From contig NC_014759.1 of NCBI RefSeq assembly GCF_000183425.1, forward strand, positions 1,054,001 through 1,118,000: a stretch of DNA of 64,000 bases, read 5' to 3'. The first letter of the stretch is position 1. Each line of letters begins with the position of its first letter. The position numbers and the translations under genes were made by a program. Below the pieces are notes generated by a model. The model saw only the letters and a list, made by a program, of their open reading frames with translations. It was not told where the DNA came from and ran no database searches. Positions 1-8,104 of this stretch are shown piece by piece. Source of the DNA: Marivirga tractuosa DSM 4126 (GTDB lineage Bacteria; Bacteroidota; Bacteroidia; Cytophagales; Cyclobacteriaceae).

Positions 1-55
1 ACAGAACTTTAGAAACACAAGCTGTGAGTCTACTCGACTATCTAGAATCATAGTT

Positions 56-2734
56 TTGTTGGTTTTGATATTATGCATAGGCGATGATGTTTCTAGTCAA
101 TTCTACCCTGCAAAATTATATTCCATCCGAGACGGTATGCCTACAAATGCCGTCTATGATATTTCTCAATCGCCAGATGGTATTTTGTGGTTTATGACCT
201 CCAAAGGTGTTGCTACTTACAACTCACTTAAATGGACACTTTATCCTGACAGTCTAAAACTTCCAAGTTCTCCGTATTCTTTCATTAGGTCTCTTGAAGA
301 TGGATCAATTTGGGTTGCTGGCCAAAATAGTGATGGCTTTATGATTAGTTACTTCAAAAATAAGAAATGGCACTCTGTCAATACAAAAGAGATTGGTGAA
401 ATAAAAGGTAAATTTACTTTCGATGTCAAATTGAAAAATGAGAACTATTCCGTTGTAATCGGCAATGAAGATTATCTTAAAATTCTAAATACCTCTGAAG
501 ATAAGCTCACAAAAGTTCTTCTCCCTAATCATCGGACTTTACAAATACATGCCGTTTCTTTCAAAGATGAAAATATTTACATTTCCAGTTCTGAAGGGCT
601 ATTCGTATTCAATGAATCAGTAACAGCTCATGCCGTGAATAAGTTAATCGCACCCCAAAAGCAAATCTTACAAATTGATTGGGATGATGACGACTTATAT
701 TTATTGGGAAAAAATTGGGTAGGGCGCTATAAAAATAATGAATTTGAGTATCTAAGCAATAATACCGGGGTCAGCAATGTTAGCCAGTTTAATAAGCATA
801 ATTTAACAATCGATCAGTTTGGAAGAGTATTTTTCAGTAGTATGAGTTCAGCTCGTTTTTTGAATCCTGCTTCTGGAAAAAGCGAAATATTGTTCGTGAA
901 CGGTCGAATTTTCAATGCAAAAAGCAACAAAATATTTGTAGACAATGAGAATAATATATGGGTTGGAGATCACCGAGGACTCTTCAAGTTTAATGTATTA
1001 AGATTCCAAAATTACAACGAGAATATCGGTTTAGCTGACGATGAAGTTACCGCTATCTCTACTTATCAAGATCAACTTGTTTTAGCTAATAAAACTCATT
1101 TAAACTTGCTAGAGCAAGGTACTATTAAAGAGAGAATCGCATTGAACTATGAACCTGACATGAGAATACTTGATATTGCATATGATGGCCAAAATGTACT
1201 TTACATGGCCACCAATTCAGCTGGTTTGCAAGTATATGATGGCAAGACGGTAGCTAACATTAACTTACCAGGTCTTACAGAAAAGAGGATCACCACAGTG
1301 GAATTTATCAAAGATCAATTGTTTTTTGCTACTATTGATGCTCTATTCTCCTATCAAGCAGGAAAAATCACAAAAGAAGCTGAACTAAGTGGCATTAGAA
1401 ATATCAGTGCTTTAGATTCAGACAGCATTGCGGCAGTTAGCACCAACAAAGGAATCTATTTTTACCAACCAAAAACACAAGCCGTTCACAACGTTACCTC
1501 TAATTCTCTTAATTACCGAAATGTATATAACATCTGTAAATGGAAAGGACAATACTTTGTAGGTACTAGTGGCGGATTGGCTGTAATTACAAACAACGAA
1601 ATTATTCCCTATTTCACAACTGAAAAATTGAATGGGGTTGCTGTGTATAGTTTATTTGTAAGTATTAATAATAAATTATGGATAGGCACAAATGAAGGAG
1701 TATTCATATGGGATGGGCAGAAACTGACCAATTATAACAGATCTCATGGTTTAATTGGTGACGAAATCAATAGAAATGCATTCCTTCAAATCAATAAAGA
1801 TAAAGTTTGGATAGGTACAGAATTAGGTGCTTCAGTATACGATTATACTAAAGACATTAGCCTGGAAATTATTCCAAATCTAAAGATTACAAAAGCAGCG
1901 ACTTTAGAGGGACAAGAATTAAATGAGAATACTAACACTGTAAACTATAATGATAACACTATAGAATTTCAATTTATTGGAGTATCATATTTTGATGAGA
2001 ACCAAATAAAGTACCGGTATAAATTGGTAGGCTTCGATGATGAGTACCTTTACATCAATAACTCCAATTCCAATTCTATACGATATACTAATTTGCCCCC
2101 TAATAATTATGAATTTCAGGTACAATCTAGCATTGATTCCGACCATTGGAGTCCTCCCAAAAGTATGAGTTTCACAGTTGAAAAACCATTCTATGCCACT
2201 TACTGGTTTCTTACTTCTTCTATTCTGGCTATTATTATCATCCTTTATATCATTTACAGAATTAGATTCAATCTTATACTTCGAAATCAGGAGAAGCTTA
2301 AAAAAGAGGTGAGCCAAAGAACCCAGGAAATTCAACGAATGAATAGTGAAATTCAAGCACAAAATGAAGAGTTACTGAGTCAAACCGAAGAAATTGCCAC
2401 TAACAATGAAAGATTAGAGGAGATTGTTCAGGATAGAACTCAGAAGCTTCAGGAACAAAATGAAAGACTATCAAAGTATGCCTTTATGAATTCTCATGAG
2501 TTGAGAGGGCCAATCTGTAGAATGATTGGACTATTGAATGTATTAAAAATTTCAAAAAGCACAGATCATAAAAAGCTCTTGAGATTGATCCAAGAAACAG
2601 GCTTAGAACTAGATGCAATCACCAGACAAATCAATCAGACACTAAGCACCGTGGATCTCAATGAAGTATATGAATCAAATAGTATAGAAAACATTAATGT
2701 CGAAATTAGCGATAATAAAACATCACAGAAGTAG
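56..2734 (+). CDS. Periplasmic propeller / Y_Y_Y sensor with H-box but no kinase ATPase domain (5' end possibly outside window)
   Basis: Resembles the hybrid two-component sensors of Bacteroidota. Residues about 20-620 hold repeated blades of the WIGT/WVG type (LWFMTSKG, NIWVGDHRGL, LWIGTNEGVF, VWIGTELG), the two-component-regulator propeller. A Y_Y_Y domain follows (YRYKLVGFDDEY), then one membrane segment (about 722-742) and a long coiled coil (about 745-810). The end carries a HisKA-like H-box, MNSHELRGPICRMIGL, and about 60 more residues. There is no N, G1 or G2 box, so no ATP-binding kinase domain. The TTG at 56 is only the first usable start inside the window. The frame is open back to base 2, and TTG at 56 would leave the hydrophobic signal sequence without a charged n-region, so the true start may lie upstream of the window. 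Ligand and output are unknown. Confidence 0.85.
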   Translation: MLVLILCIGDDVSSQFYPAKLYSIRDGMPTNAVYDISQSPDGILWFMTSKGVATYNSLKWTLYPDSLKLPSSPYSFIRSLEDGSIWVAGQNSDGFMISYFKNKKWHSVNTKEIGEIKGKFTFDVKLKNENYSVVIGNEDYLKILNTSEDKLTKVLLPNHRTLQIHAVSFKDENIYISSSEGLFVFNESVTAHAVNKLIAPQKQILQIDWDDDDLYLLGKNWVGRYKNNEFEYLSNNTGVSNVSQFNKHNLTIDQFGRVFFSSMSSARFLNPASGKSEILFVNGRIFNAKSNKIFVDNENNIWVGDHRGLFKFNVLRFQNYNENIGLADDEVTAISTYQDQLVLANKTHLNLLEQGTIKERIALNYEPDMRILDIAYDGQNVLYMATNSAGLQVYDGKTVANINLPGLTEKRITTVEFIKDQLFFATIDALFSYQAGKITKEAELSGIRNISALDSDSIAAVSTNKGIYFYQPKTQAVHNVTSNSLNYRNVYNICKWKGQYFVGTSGGLAVITNNEIIPYFTTEKLNGVAVYSLFVSINNKLWIGTNEGVFIWDGQKLTNYNRSHGLIGDEINRNAFLQINKDKVWIGTELGASVYDYTKDISLEIIPNLKITKAATLEGQELNENTNTVNYNDNTIEFQFIGVSYFDENQIKYRYKLVGFDDEYLYINNSNSNSIRYTNLPPNNYEFQVQSSIDSDHWSPPKSMSFTVEKPFYATYWFLTSSILAIIIILYIIYRIRFNLILRNQEKLKKEVSQRTQEIQRMNSEIQAQNEELLSQTEEIATNNERLEEIVQDRTQKLQEQNERLSKYAFMNSHELRGPICRMIGLLNVLKISKSTDHKKLLRLIQETGLELDAITRQINQTLSTVDLNEVYESNSIENINVEISDNKTSQK

Positions 2735-2747
2735 AAGCTTTCCTTTT

Positions 2748-2763
2748 GCAGGCCTAGGCCTGC
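2748..2763. repeat. Perfect 16-bp palindrome
   Basis: The sequence gcaggcctaggcctgc is its own reverse complement. It sits 14 bases after the stop of the upstream sensor gene. No T-run follows, so it is not a classical intrinsic terminator. It could be a weak transcript end or a protein-binding site. Confidence 0.4.
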
Positions 2764-2893
2764 CTGTATCACAAGATTGATTCTAATTCAACCTACATGA
2801 GCTATCTTATAATTGGATATCAATATTATGTTCCCCCGTTTTAGACTGTGCAGTCCTACAATTACTTTCCGGTTGTAATATTGAGAGTACTCC

Positions 2894-3259
2894 TTAAAAG
2901 TGTACTATATACGGATAGAAGATGATAAAAGCATTTATTAAAGCAAAGATTACAGCAAAACCTACGGCACCAGCAGCAATATCCTTTATCACTCCTATTT
3001 TTTCGTTATAGTCAGGATTAATAAAATTGCAAGTAAGTTCAATCGCTGTATTTAGGCTTTCTACGGTCAACACCAAACCAATGGAAAAAACTAGGAACAT
3101 CCATTCAATCCTTGAAATGTTAAAATATATACTGATTGATAAAAAGAATAGTCCAATTATACACTGGGTTATGATGGCATGTTCAGTTAAAAGCAAGCGC
3201 GACATACCAACGAAAACATACTTAATACTTTTTAACCTGCCAACGATGAACTTTTTCAT
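2894..3259 (-). CDS. dgkA: Diacylglycerol/undecaprenol kinase, DgkA family
   Basis: Small integral-membrane lipid kinase that phosphorylates diacylglycerol or undecaprenol with ATP, recycling lipids of the inner membrane. At 121 residues it has the usual family length. Three hydrophobic segments are visible (about 31-47, 53-68 and 95-118). The family signature is intact: ESLNTAIE at 67-74 supplies the metal and catalytic acids (Glu67, Asn70, Glu74), followed by KDIAAGAV at 92-99. A second conserved acid lies in TEHAI near residue 26. The gene stands alone. In Gram-positive bacteria this family prefers undecaprenol, in Proteobacteria diacylglycerol; the sequence alone does not decide which applies here. 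Confidence 0.9.
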   Translation of the reverse strand: MKKFIVGRLKSIKYVFVGMSRLLLTEHAIITQCIIGLFFLSISIYFNISRIEWMFLVFSIGLVLTVESLNTAIELTCNFINPDYNEKIGVIKDIAAGAVGFAVIFALINAFIIFYPYIVHF

Positions 3260-3391
3260 GAATATTTATTTTTAGTAAAATTAAAAATTTCTCCCATTGT
3301 AATTGAAATAGCAATAAAGAAAATCGATTATTACAATTTTCGATTTCGAGCCGAGCGGTTCTCATCCGCTGGAAAATTCGTGCATAAAAAA

Positions 3392-3422
3392 ACCTCCAAC
3401 AGAAAAATTAACTGATGGAGGT
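3392..3422 (-). terminator. Intrinsic terminator behind tRNA-Cys
   Basis: Inverted repeat acctccaacag / ctgatggaggt, 11 pairs with one mismatch around a 9-base loop, ten bases past the 3' end of tRNA-Cys. It is flanked by an A-run that reads as a T-run on the minus strand, as expected for a terminator of the tRNA transcript. Confidence 0.75.
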
Positions 3423-3431
3423 AAAAAAAAG

Positions 3432-3502
3432 AGGTCACGAGCGGATTCGAACCGCTGTGGATAGTTTTGCAGACCACTGCCTAGCCACTCGGCCACGTGA
3501 CC
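3432..3502 (-). tRNA. tRNA-Cys (GCA)
   Basis: On the minus strand a 71-nt cloverleaf can be drawn. The acceptor stem is GGTCACG / CGTGACC with discriminator T. The D-arm contains GGCCGAGTGGCTAGGC, and the anticodon arm GTGGT-CTGCAAA-ACTAT (two G-U pairs) places GCA at the anticodon. The T-arm is GCGG-TTCGAAT-CCGC. The 3' CCA is not encoded. An intrinsic terminator follows directly. Confidence 0.96.
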
Positions 3503-3701
3503 TTATTTGCTTTTGCGATTGCAAAAATAGACATATTATTGCGCTTGTCAAATAGAGAACAAGAATAATTATTAAATAATTTGACTTACTATATGACTAG
3601 TTCTATTTTTATTTGACTACATCTCTTTATTACTCTAAAGCAACACCTACCAAACCCACTCAATACTATTAAGTTAAGCTTTAAAGCCTAATCGCTCCTG
3701 A

Positions 3702-3804
3702 AAAATAACCTTGGTTATTTTCCTTTGAGTTCTCGTCTCTTTTGTGGTGTAAATTTGCTACCGGTTGTTCAGATTAACAAACATTACTTTTTTACCACAA
3801 AAGA
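3702..3804. repeat. Intergenic inverted repeats between tRNA-Cys and rpsA
   Basis: The 483-base gap from 3503 to 3985 has no convincing gene. It holds a tight hairpin at 3702-3721 (aaaataacc, tt, ggttatttt) and a wider 11-bp inverted repeat, tcttttgtggt at 3738-3748 against accacaaaaga at 3794-3804. The style (A/T-rich, accacaaaag) suggests a remnant of a dispersed intergenic repeat, but no second copy is visible in this window. Confidence 0.4.
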
Positions 3805-3920
3805 TTCAAAAGAAAACAAAAGGTTTCTCGCTGAAGCGATAAACTTGATAGTAAAATATTTTTAACTTATTAGCATTGGAACCCTCAAGGACAGTCGTTC
3901 AGATTTAAATCAGTAAAAAC

Positions 3921-3951
3921 AAAAAAACCACCCACTTTTCAGCAGATGGCT
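3921..3951 (-). terminator. Probable rpsA terminator
   Basis: Read on the minus strand, AGCCATCT pairs with GGGTGGTT (some G-U pairs) around a purine-rich loop and is followed by TTTTTTTGTTTTT. It lies about 35 bases beyond the rpsA stop, the expected place. The wobble pairs make it weaker than the other terminators in the window. Confidence 0.55.
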
Positions 3952-3963
3952 TTCACATATATT

Positions 3964-3988
3964 ATTAAGAATTAAGAATTAAGAATTA
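3964..3988. repeat. Tandem 7-mer repeat running into the rpsA stop codon
   Basis: The unit attaaga is repeated about 3.6 times, and its last copy contains the rpsA stop codon (TAA on the minus strand at 3986-3988). Slippage here would change the 3' UTR, or if shifted the very C-terminus of S1. Confidence 0.7.
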
Positions 3989-5968
3989 CTCCTTATCTTC
4001 TTTTTTATCGTCAGCTTTTTTCTCTTCAGCTTTGTCCTCTTTCTCGTCCGCTTTAGCTTCTTCCTTTTTGGCTTCTGCTTTCACTTCATCAGCTTTTGGC
4101 TCTTCCTTCTTAGCTGCTTTCTTTGCTTCAGCTTTTGGCTCTTCCTCTTTCTTAGGAGCAGCTTTTTTCTTGCTTCCGCCTTTAGCATCATCTTCCATTT
4201 GTGTTTTCAATGCATATAATGCATCTAAATCACCTAATGTAGAAGAAGAAGCTTGTTGCTTAGGAGCTGATTTCTTCTTACCACCACCAGTTGCTGGCTT
4301 CTTCTTAGGAGCTGCCTCTTCAACTTTTGAGTGTGTATGTAAGTGAGACAATACAATACGCTTGTCATCTTTTGAGAATTCTAATACTTGGAATTCTAAA
4401 GACTCACCTACTTCTGCCATAGAATCATCTGCTTTCTTCAAATGCTTAGTTGCAGCAAAACCTTCGATTCCGTAAGGAAGCTCAAGGATAGCACCTTTTT
4501 CGTTTTTGTTCAACACAGTACATTTGTGCTTAGAACCTACAGTAAATACTGTCTCGAAAGTATCCCAAGGATTTTCTTCCAATTGCTTGTGTCCTAATGC
4601 TAATCTTCTGTTATCAACATCAAGTTCTAAAACAACTACGTTCAATTCCTCTCCTACTTTCACGAATTCAGATGGGTGCTTGATTTTCTTAGTCCAGCTT
4701 AAATCAGAAACGTGAACCAAACCATCAATTCCTTCTTCCAATTCGATGAACAATCCGAAGTTAGTCATATTTCTAACTACTCCTTTATGCTCAGTACCAA
4801 CCGCATATTTAGTTAATACTTCTTTCTTGTTCCAAGGATCTTCAGTCAATTGCTTAATGCCTAATGACATCTTACGCTCTTCTTTGTCTAAAGTAAGCAC
4901 AACGGCTTCTAACTCATCTCCAACATTGATGAAATCTTGTGGATTTCTCAAGTGCTGTGACCAGCTCATTTCAGAAACGTGGATCAAACCTTCAACACCT
5001 GGAGCGATTTCCAAGAATGCACCGTAATCAGCAACATTAACAATTTTACCTTTCACTTTAGAACCTACATCAAGGCCTTCAGCCAATGAGTCCCAAGGGT
5101 GAGAAGTCAATTGCTTCATACCTAAAGAAATACGTTTCTTGCCTTCGTCAAAGTCTAATACTACAACTTTAACTTTTTCGTCAAGCTTCAATACTTCTTC
5201 TGGGTGGTTAATTCTACCCCAAGAAATATCTGTGATGTGTAATAAACCATCAACACCACCAAGGTCAATAAATACACCAAAGTTGGTCATGTTTTTGATC
5301 ACACCTTCTAGAACTTGTCCTTTTTCAAGGTTGTTCAAGATTTCAGCTTTTTGCTTCTCTAGATCTTTCTCTATTAATACTTTGTGGGAAACTACTACGT
5401 TATCGTTGCTGTAGTTAATTTTCACCACTTTTACTTCCATTTTCTTACCTACAAAAACATCGAAGTCGCGAATTGGCTTCACGTCAATTTGAGAACCAGG
5501 CAAGAAGGCTTCAACACCGTGTACATCCACGATTAAACCACCTTTAGTTCTTCTTTTTACTAATCCTTCGATGATTAGATCTTCGTCAAGTGCTTTTTGG
5601 ATTTTATCCCAAGCACCTACAATTTTTGCTTTTCTTCTGGATAAAACTAATTCTCCATTTTGATCTTCACGCTCTTCAACGTAAACTTCCACTTCGTCAC
5701 CGATTTTTAAATCAGGAGTATCACGGAATTCATTGGTAGGAACCAATCCATCAGACTTGTATCCAACATTTAATACTACGTCACGATCGTTGATCGCTAC
5801 CACAATACCTTTTACTACTTCCTGCTCAGCCAAGTCAGTAGCAACATTGTCATACATTGCTGCTAATTCTTCTCTTTTTGATTTTGAGTAGCCTTCGCCA
5901 AATCCTTTGGTTTCAAATGCTTCCCAGTCGAACTCTTCGTTCTTTACGTTTTCTTGATTTTCTGCCAT
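3986..5968 (-). CDS. rpsA: 30S ribosomal protein S1
   Basis: RNA-binding ribosomal protein that brings mRNA to the 30S subunit, probably important in this phylum because its genes rarely carry Shine-Dalgarno sites. Six S1 (OB-fold) repeats are visible at roughly 50-115, 132-200, 217-287, 302-373, 389-459 and 472-540; repeats 3-5 carry the typical GVFIDLGGVDGLLHITD-type core. Residues about 555-660 form a low-complexity Lys/Ala/Glu tail with a short structured insert (LGDLDALYALKTQM). The ATG start is clear, preceded by a roughly 100-base leader and a canonical promoter. The tail resembles that of the small Lys-rich protein encoded at 7632-7952. Confidence 0.97.
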   Translation of the reverse strand: MAENQENVKNEEFDWEAFETKGFGEGYSKSKREELAAMYDNVATDLAEQEVVKGIVVAINDRDVVLNVGYKSDGLVPTNEFRDTPDLKIGDEVEVYVEEREDQNGELVLSRRKAKIVGAWDKIQKALDEDLIIEGLVKRRTKGGLIVDVHGVEAFLPGSQIDVKPIRDFDVFVGKKMEVKVVKINYSNDNVVVSHKVLIEKDLEKQKAEILNNLEKGQVLEGVIKNMTNFGVFIDLGGVDGLLHITDISWGRINHPEEVLKLDEKVKVVVLDFDEGKKRISLGMKQLTSHPWDSLAEGLDVGSKVKGKIVNVADYGAFLEIAPGVEGLIHVSEMSWSQHLRNPQDFINVGDELEAVVLTLDKEERKMSLGIKQLTEDPWNKKEVLTKYAVGTEHKGVVRNMTNFGLFIELEEGIDGLVHVSDLSWTKKIKHPSEFVKVGEELNVVVLELDVDNRRLALGHKQLEENPWDTFETVFTVGSKHKCTVLNKNEKGAILELPYGIEGFAATKHLKKADDSMAEVGESLEFQVLEFSKDDKRIVLSHLHTHSKVEEAAPKKKPATGGGKKKSAPKQQASSSTLGDLDALYALKTQMEDDAKGGSKKKAAPKKEEEPKAEAKKAAKKEEPKADEVKAEAKKEEAKADEKEDKAEEKKADDKKEDKE

Positions 5969-6037
5969 AATGTGTCAGGGCTCTTTAATTACAATGTCAA
6001 TCCGAGCCAAGATTGCCATCGTTTTGGTTTACAAATA

Positions 6038-6055
6038 CTTATCTACTCAGATAAG
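6038..6055 (-). promoter_or_regulatory. Hairpin in the rpsA 5' leader
   Basis: cttatct-actc-agataag forms a 7-bp stem with a 4-base loop about 70 bases upstream of the rpsA ATG, inside the predicted transcript. S1 autoregulates through its leader in E. coli, so a role in translational control is possible. That is inference only. Confidence 0.4.
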
Positions 6056-6076
6056 CCCATTCACTCGAACGGATTG

Positions 6077-6106
6077 CAAAGGTACGATTTATTTGGAAAG
6101 TCACAA
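6077..6106 (-). promoter_or_regulatory. rpsA promoter, Bacteroidota -33/-7 type
   Basis: On the minus strand, TTG at 6106-6104 is followed by exactly 19 bases and then TACCTTTG at 6084-6077, a perfect match to the Bacteroidota consensus TTG-N19-TAnnTTTG. The site is about 110 bases upstream of the rpsA start codon. Confidence 0.75.
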
Positions 6107-6145
6107 TATGTTGGCACTCAGATAATAAAAACATTTGATTTTTAA

Positions 6146-6240
6146 CCACTAAGTTTCTCTAAGAATTTCGCAATGGTCACTAAGGTACTTCTTTGTAAAA
6201 CCACCACCTGTTTCTTTCAACCACTAGAATCCTCAAAGCT
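6146..6240. repeat. Degenerate CACTAAG-type intergenic repeat
   Basis: Imperfect reiterations such as aaccactaag, ggtcactaag and caaccactag, with a related stretch near 6465-6530 that reads on the minus strand as caccaagtttcacgaag. This matches the style of decayed dispersed repeats common in AT-rich Bacteroidota genomes. No coding potential is seen. Confidence 0.35.
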
Positions 6241-6267
6241 AAACTCAATGCTACGCAATGAGGGTTA

Positions 6268-6436
6268 GCACATGTCAGACAATCTACTTAATCAGCCAAT
6301 TTTATAATCTCGTTTTTCTAGTCTTACACAACAAAATTTAATGATAAAGTTAGTCTATGTCGGACATTTTATTAACACAGTTAGAATATTCAAGATATTT
6401 AGCGATAAGCTCACTGATTAATGTCTGACATGAGCA
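6268..6436. mobile_element. MITE-like element with terminal inverted repeats
   Basis: The left arm atgtcagaca at 6272-6281, with ttaatcag at 6288-6295, is the inverse of the right arm ctgattaatgtctgacat at 6414-6431, apart from six extra bases in the left arm. A third half-symmetric copy, atgtcggacat, lies between them at 6357-6367. The element is about 160 bp, non-coding and AT-rich, lying between rpsA and an ABC gene. A MITE is one reading. A set of three operator sites built on ATGTCnGACAT is the other. Confidence 0.45.
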
Positions 6437-6541
6437 CAGATTATTATTTTTGATGAATTTAAGAATGCGAGGTCACACAGTTATTTCTTCGTGAAACTTG
6501 GTGAAAAATCACCGTGCTCTTTGTTGCTAATATGGTTAAAA

Positions 6542-7537
6542 TCAATCTTCTGTTAATTCGAATAGATGGGATTCAGGGAAAGTCACTATGTAGCTCTCCG
6601 CTACTTTAAATTCTGATGAAAGTGATTTTACTATGAGTTTTTGTTTTTTTAACAATCGAAACTGGTAGCGATAATAATTACCTACGAAAAGCTTTTCAGT
6701 AAGCTTCAAATTTAAATGGTACTTAGAATCATTCTCAGTACCGATCAAAATATTTTCACTCCAAATCCCCAATAATTTCTTTTGTCCTTTAGAAAGAGTG
6801 CCTTTTGGCAGAAGGTTTACTTCCCCTAAAATATTGGCAACTGAAATAAATTCAGGATTTTCGTAGATAACTTTAGGTGTACCACTCTTAATGATATCCC
6901 CATCTTTAAGGATATGAATAATATCAGCCAGGTAGAAAGCCTCATAGAGATTATGACTCACCAGGATAATGCTAGTATCCAATTCGTTTTTAACTTCTTT
7001 AATAGCATCTAAAAGTATTTGGCGAGTTGGAAAGTCAAGCTGTGTGAAAGGTTCATCAAGCAATAATACAGCTGGCTGAGTAGCCAATGCTCGAGCAATT
7101 GCTAATCTTTGTTTTTCCCCTCCTGATAATAACTCAATCTTATGCTCTTTTACTTCTTCTAAGCGCATAAGCTGCAACAATTGATTAATTTGTTGCTTAG
7201 CAAAATCTTCTTTAAAAGCTAAGAGCGCATCCTTTAAATTCTCAAGGACTGTACGATTATGCAGAAGATTGAAGTTTTGAGCTACATAAGCCAATTCTTC
7301 ATGCCCGGCAACCAGGACTTCTTCAGGGTTATCTAATTCTTCTCCTTCAAAAAAGACCTTCCCACTATCAGTTGCTGTCAGTCCGGCTAAAATTTTCAGC
7401 AAAGTTGATTTTCCCTCACCGCTTTTACCCATCACCACATGGGTTTCACCTTCCTCTATTTTCAAATTAACTTTTGAAAGAATAGGCTTATCAAATGATT
7501 TGGAAATTTTACGACCTTCTAAAATAACTTTAGCCAT
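6542..7537 (-). CDS. ABC transporter ATP-binding protein, substrate unknown
   Basis: Cytoplasmic ATPase subunit of an ABC transporter. Every nucleotide-binding motif is present: Walker A GKSGEGKS (37-44), Q-loop Gln87, signature LSGGEKQ (137-143), Walker B VLLLDE (157-162) and the H-loop His at 195. Residues about 235-331 form an extra C-terminal domain, as in the regulatory ends of MalK/PotA/MetN-type importers, but I cannot place it in one of those families. No permease or binding protein gene is adjacent, so the ATPase must pair with membrane partners encoded elsewhere. The short gap to the Lys-rich gene upstream contains a terminator, so the gene is probably transcribed alone. Confidence 0.88.
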   Translation of the reverse strand: MAKVILEGRKISKSFDKPILSKVNLKIEEGETHVVMGKSGEGKSTLLKILAGLTATDSGKVFFEGEELDNPEEVLVAGHEELAYVAQNFNLLHNRTVLENLKDALLAFKEDFAKQQINQLLQLMRLEEVKEHKIELLSGGEKQRLAIARALATQPAVLLLDEPFTQLDFPTRQILLDAIKEVKNELDTSIILVSHNLYEAFYLADIIHILKDGDIIKSGTPKVIYENPEFISVANILGEVNLLPKGTLSKGQKKLLGIWSENILIGTENDSKYHLNLKLTEKLFVGNYYRYQFRLLKKQKLIVKSLSSEFKVAESYIVTFPESHLFELTED

Positions 7538-7582
7538 GCAGTAAATTTAAATAGACTGATGATAGATATCTACAAACAAAAA

Positions 7583-7602
7583 AAGCGAACTGATGTTCGC
7601 TT
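7583..7602 (-). terminator. Intrinsic terminator behind the Lys-rich protein gene
   Basis: aagcgaac-tgat-gttcgctt, an 8-bp perfect stem with a 4-base loop, followed on the minus strand by a T-rich run. It is about 30 bases past the stop of the gene ending at 7632. Confidence 0.85.
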
Positions 7603-7631
7603 CATTTTTATATCTGCAAAAAGAAAAGGAA

Positions 7632-7952
7632 TTAATCCTCTTTCTTATCTTCTTTCTTTTTTGTTGCCTTCGGCTTATCTTCAGTTTTTGCTTCCTCTTT
7701 TTTAGGAGCTGCTTTCTTCTTAGGAGCTGCCTTTTTTGCTTTTGGAGCTTCCTCTTTCTTTTCAGCTTTAGCAGTATCTTCTTTCTTAGCAGCAGGTTTT
7801 TTCTTATCTGCTTTAGCGAATTCTGCTTTTATTGCTTCTACATCAACATTTTTGATAACAGGCTGTTGCTGTAATTTCTGAATGCTTTCCACTCTTTTCT
7901 TTGCTACTACCCTGTTTCTTCTTGCTTTTCTTTTAAGACTTGTTCCTGCCAT
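7632..7952 (-). CDS. Small Lys/Ala-rich conserved protein, histone H1-like tail
   Basis: 106 residues from the ATG at 7952 (MAGTSLKRKARRNRVVAKKR). An upstream in-frame ATG at 7982 would add ten residues but is less likely, because the basic start MAGTSLKRK resembles a family I recall from other Bacteroidota. Residues 1-47 form a basic, probably helical head; the rest is a low-complexity Lys/Ala/Glu/Pro tail (PKKKAAPKKEE). The composition suggests nucleic-acid or ribosome association, but no function is established. The tail resembles that of ribosomal protein S1 nearby. Confidence 0.75.
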   Translation of the reverse strand: MAGTSLKRKARRNRVVAKKRVESIQKLQQQPVIKNVDVEAIKAEFAKADKKKPAAKKEDTAKAEKKEEAPKAKKAAPKKKAAPKKEEAKTEDKPKATKKKEDKKED

Positions 7953-8104
7953 GATTAGTTCTTTGTCAAAATTGGAATGCAAATGTAGGCTTATTGTTCA
8001 TTTAATCAAAATATAAGTGAAATATATTTTAGTTAATTCAAAAGCATCCACCAAAAATATCAGCGAATACTTTTGAATGAATTATTAAGTCAGATTATCA
8101 CTAT

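Noticed and set aside
4032..5414. Open frames on the + strand opposite rpsA
   Set aside because: Low-complexity Ser/Phe/Ala strings produced by the reverse of Lys/Glu-rich codons; no recognisable protein.
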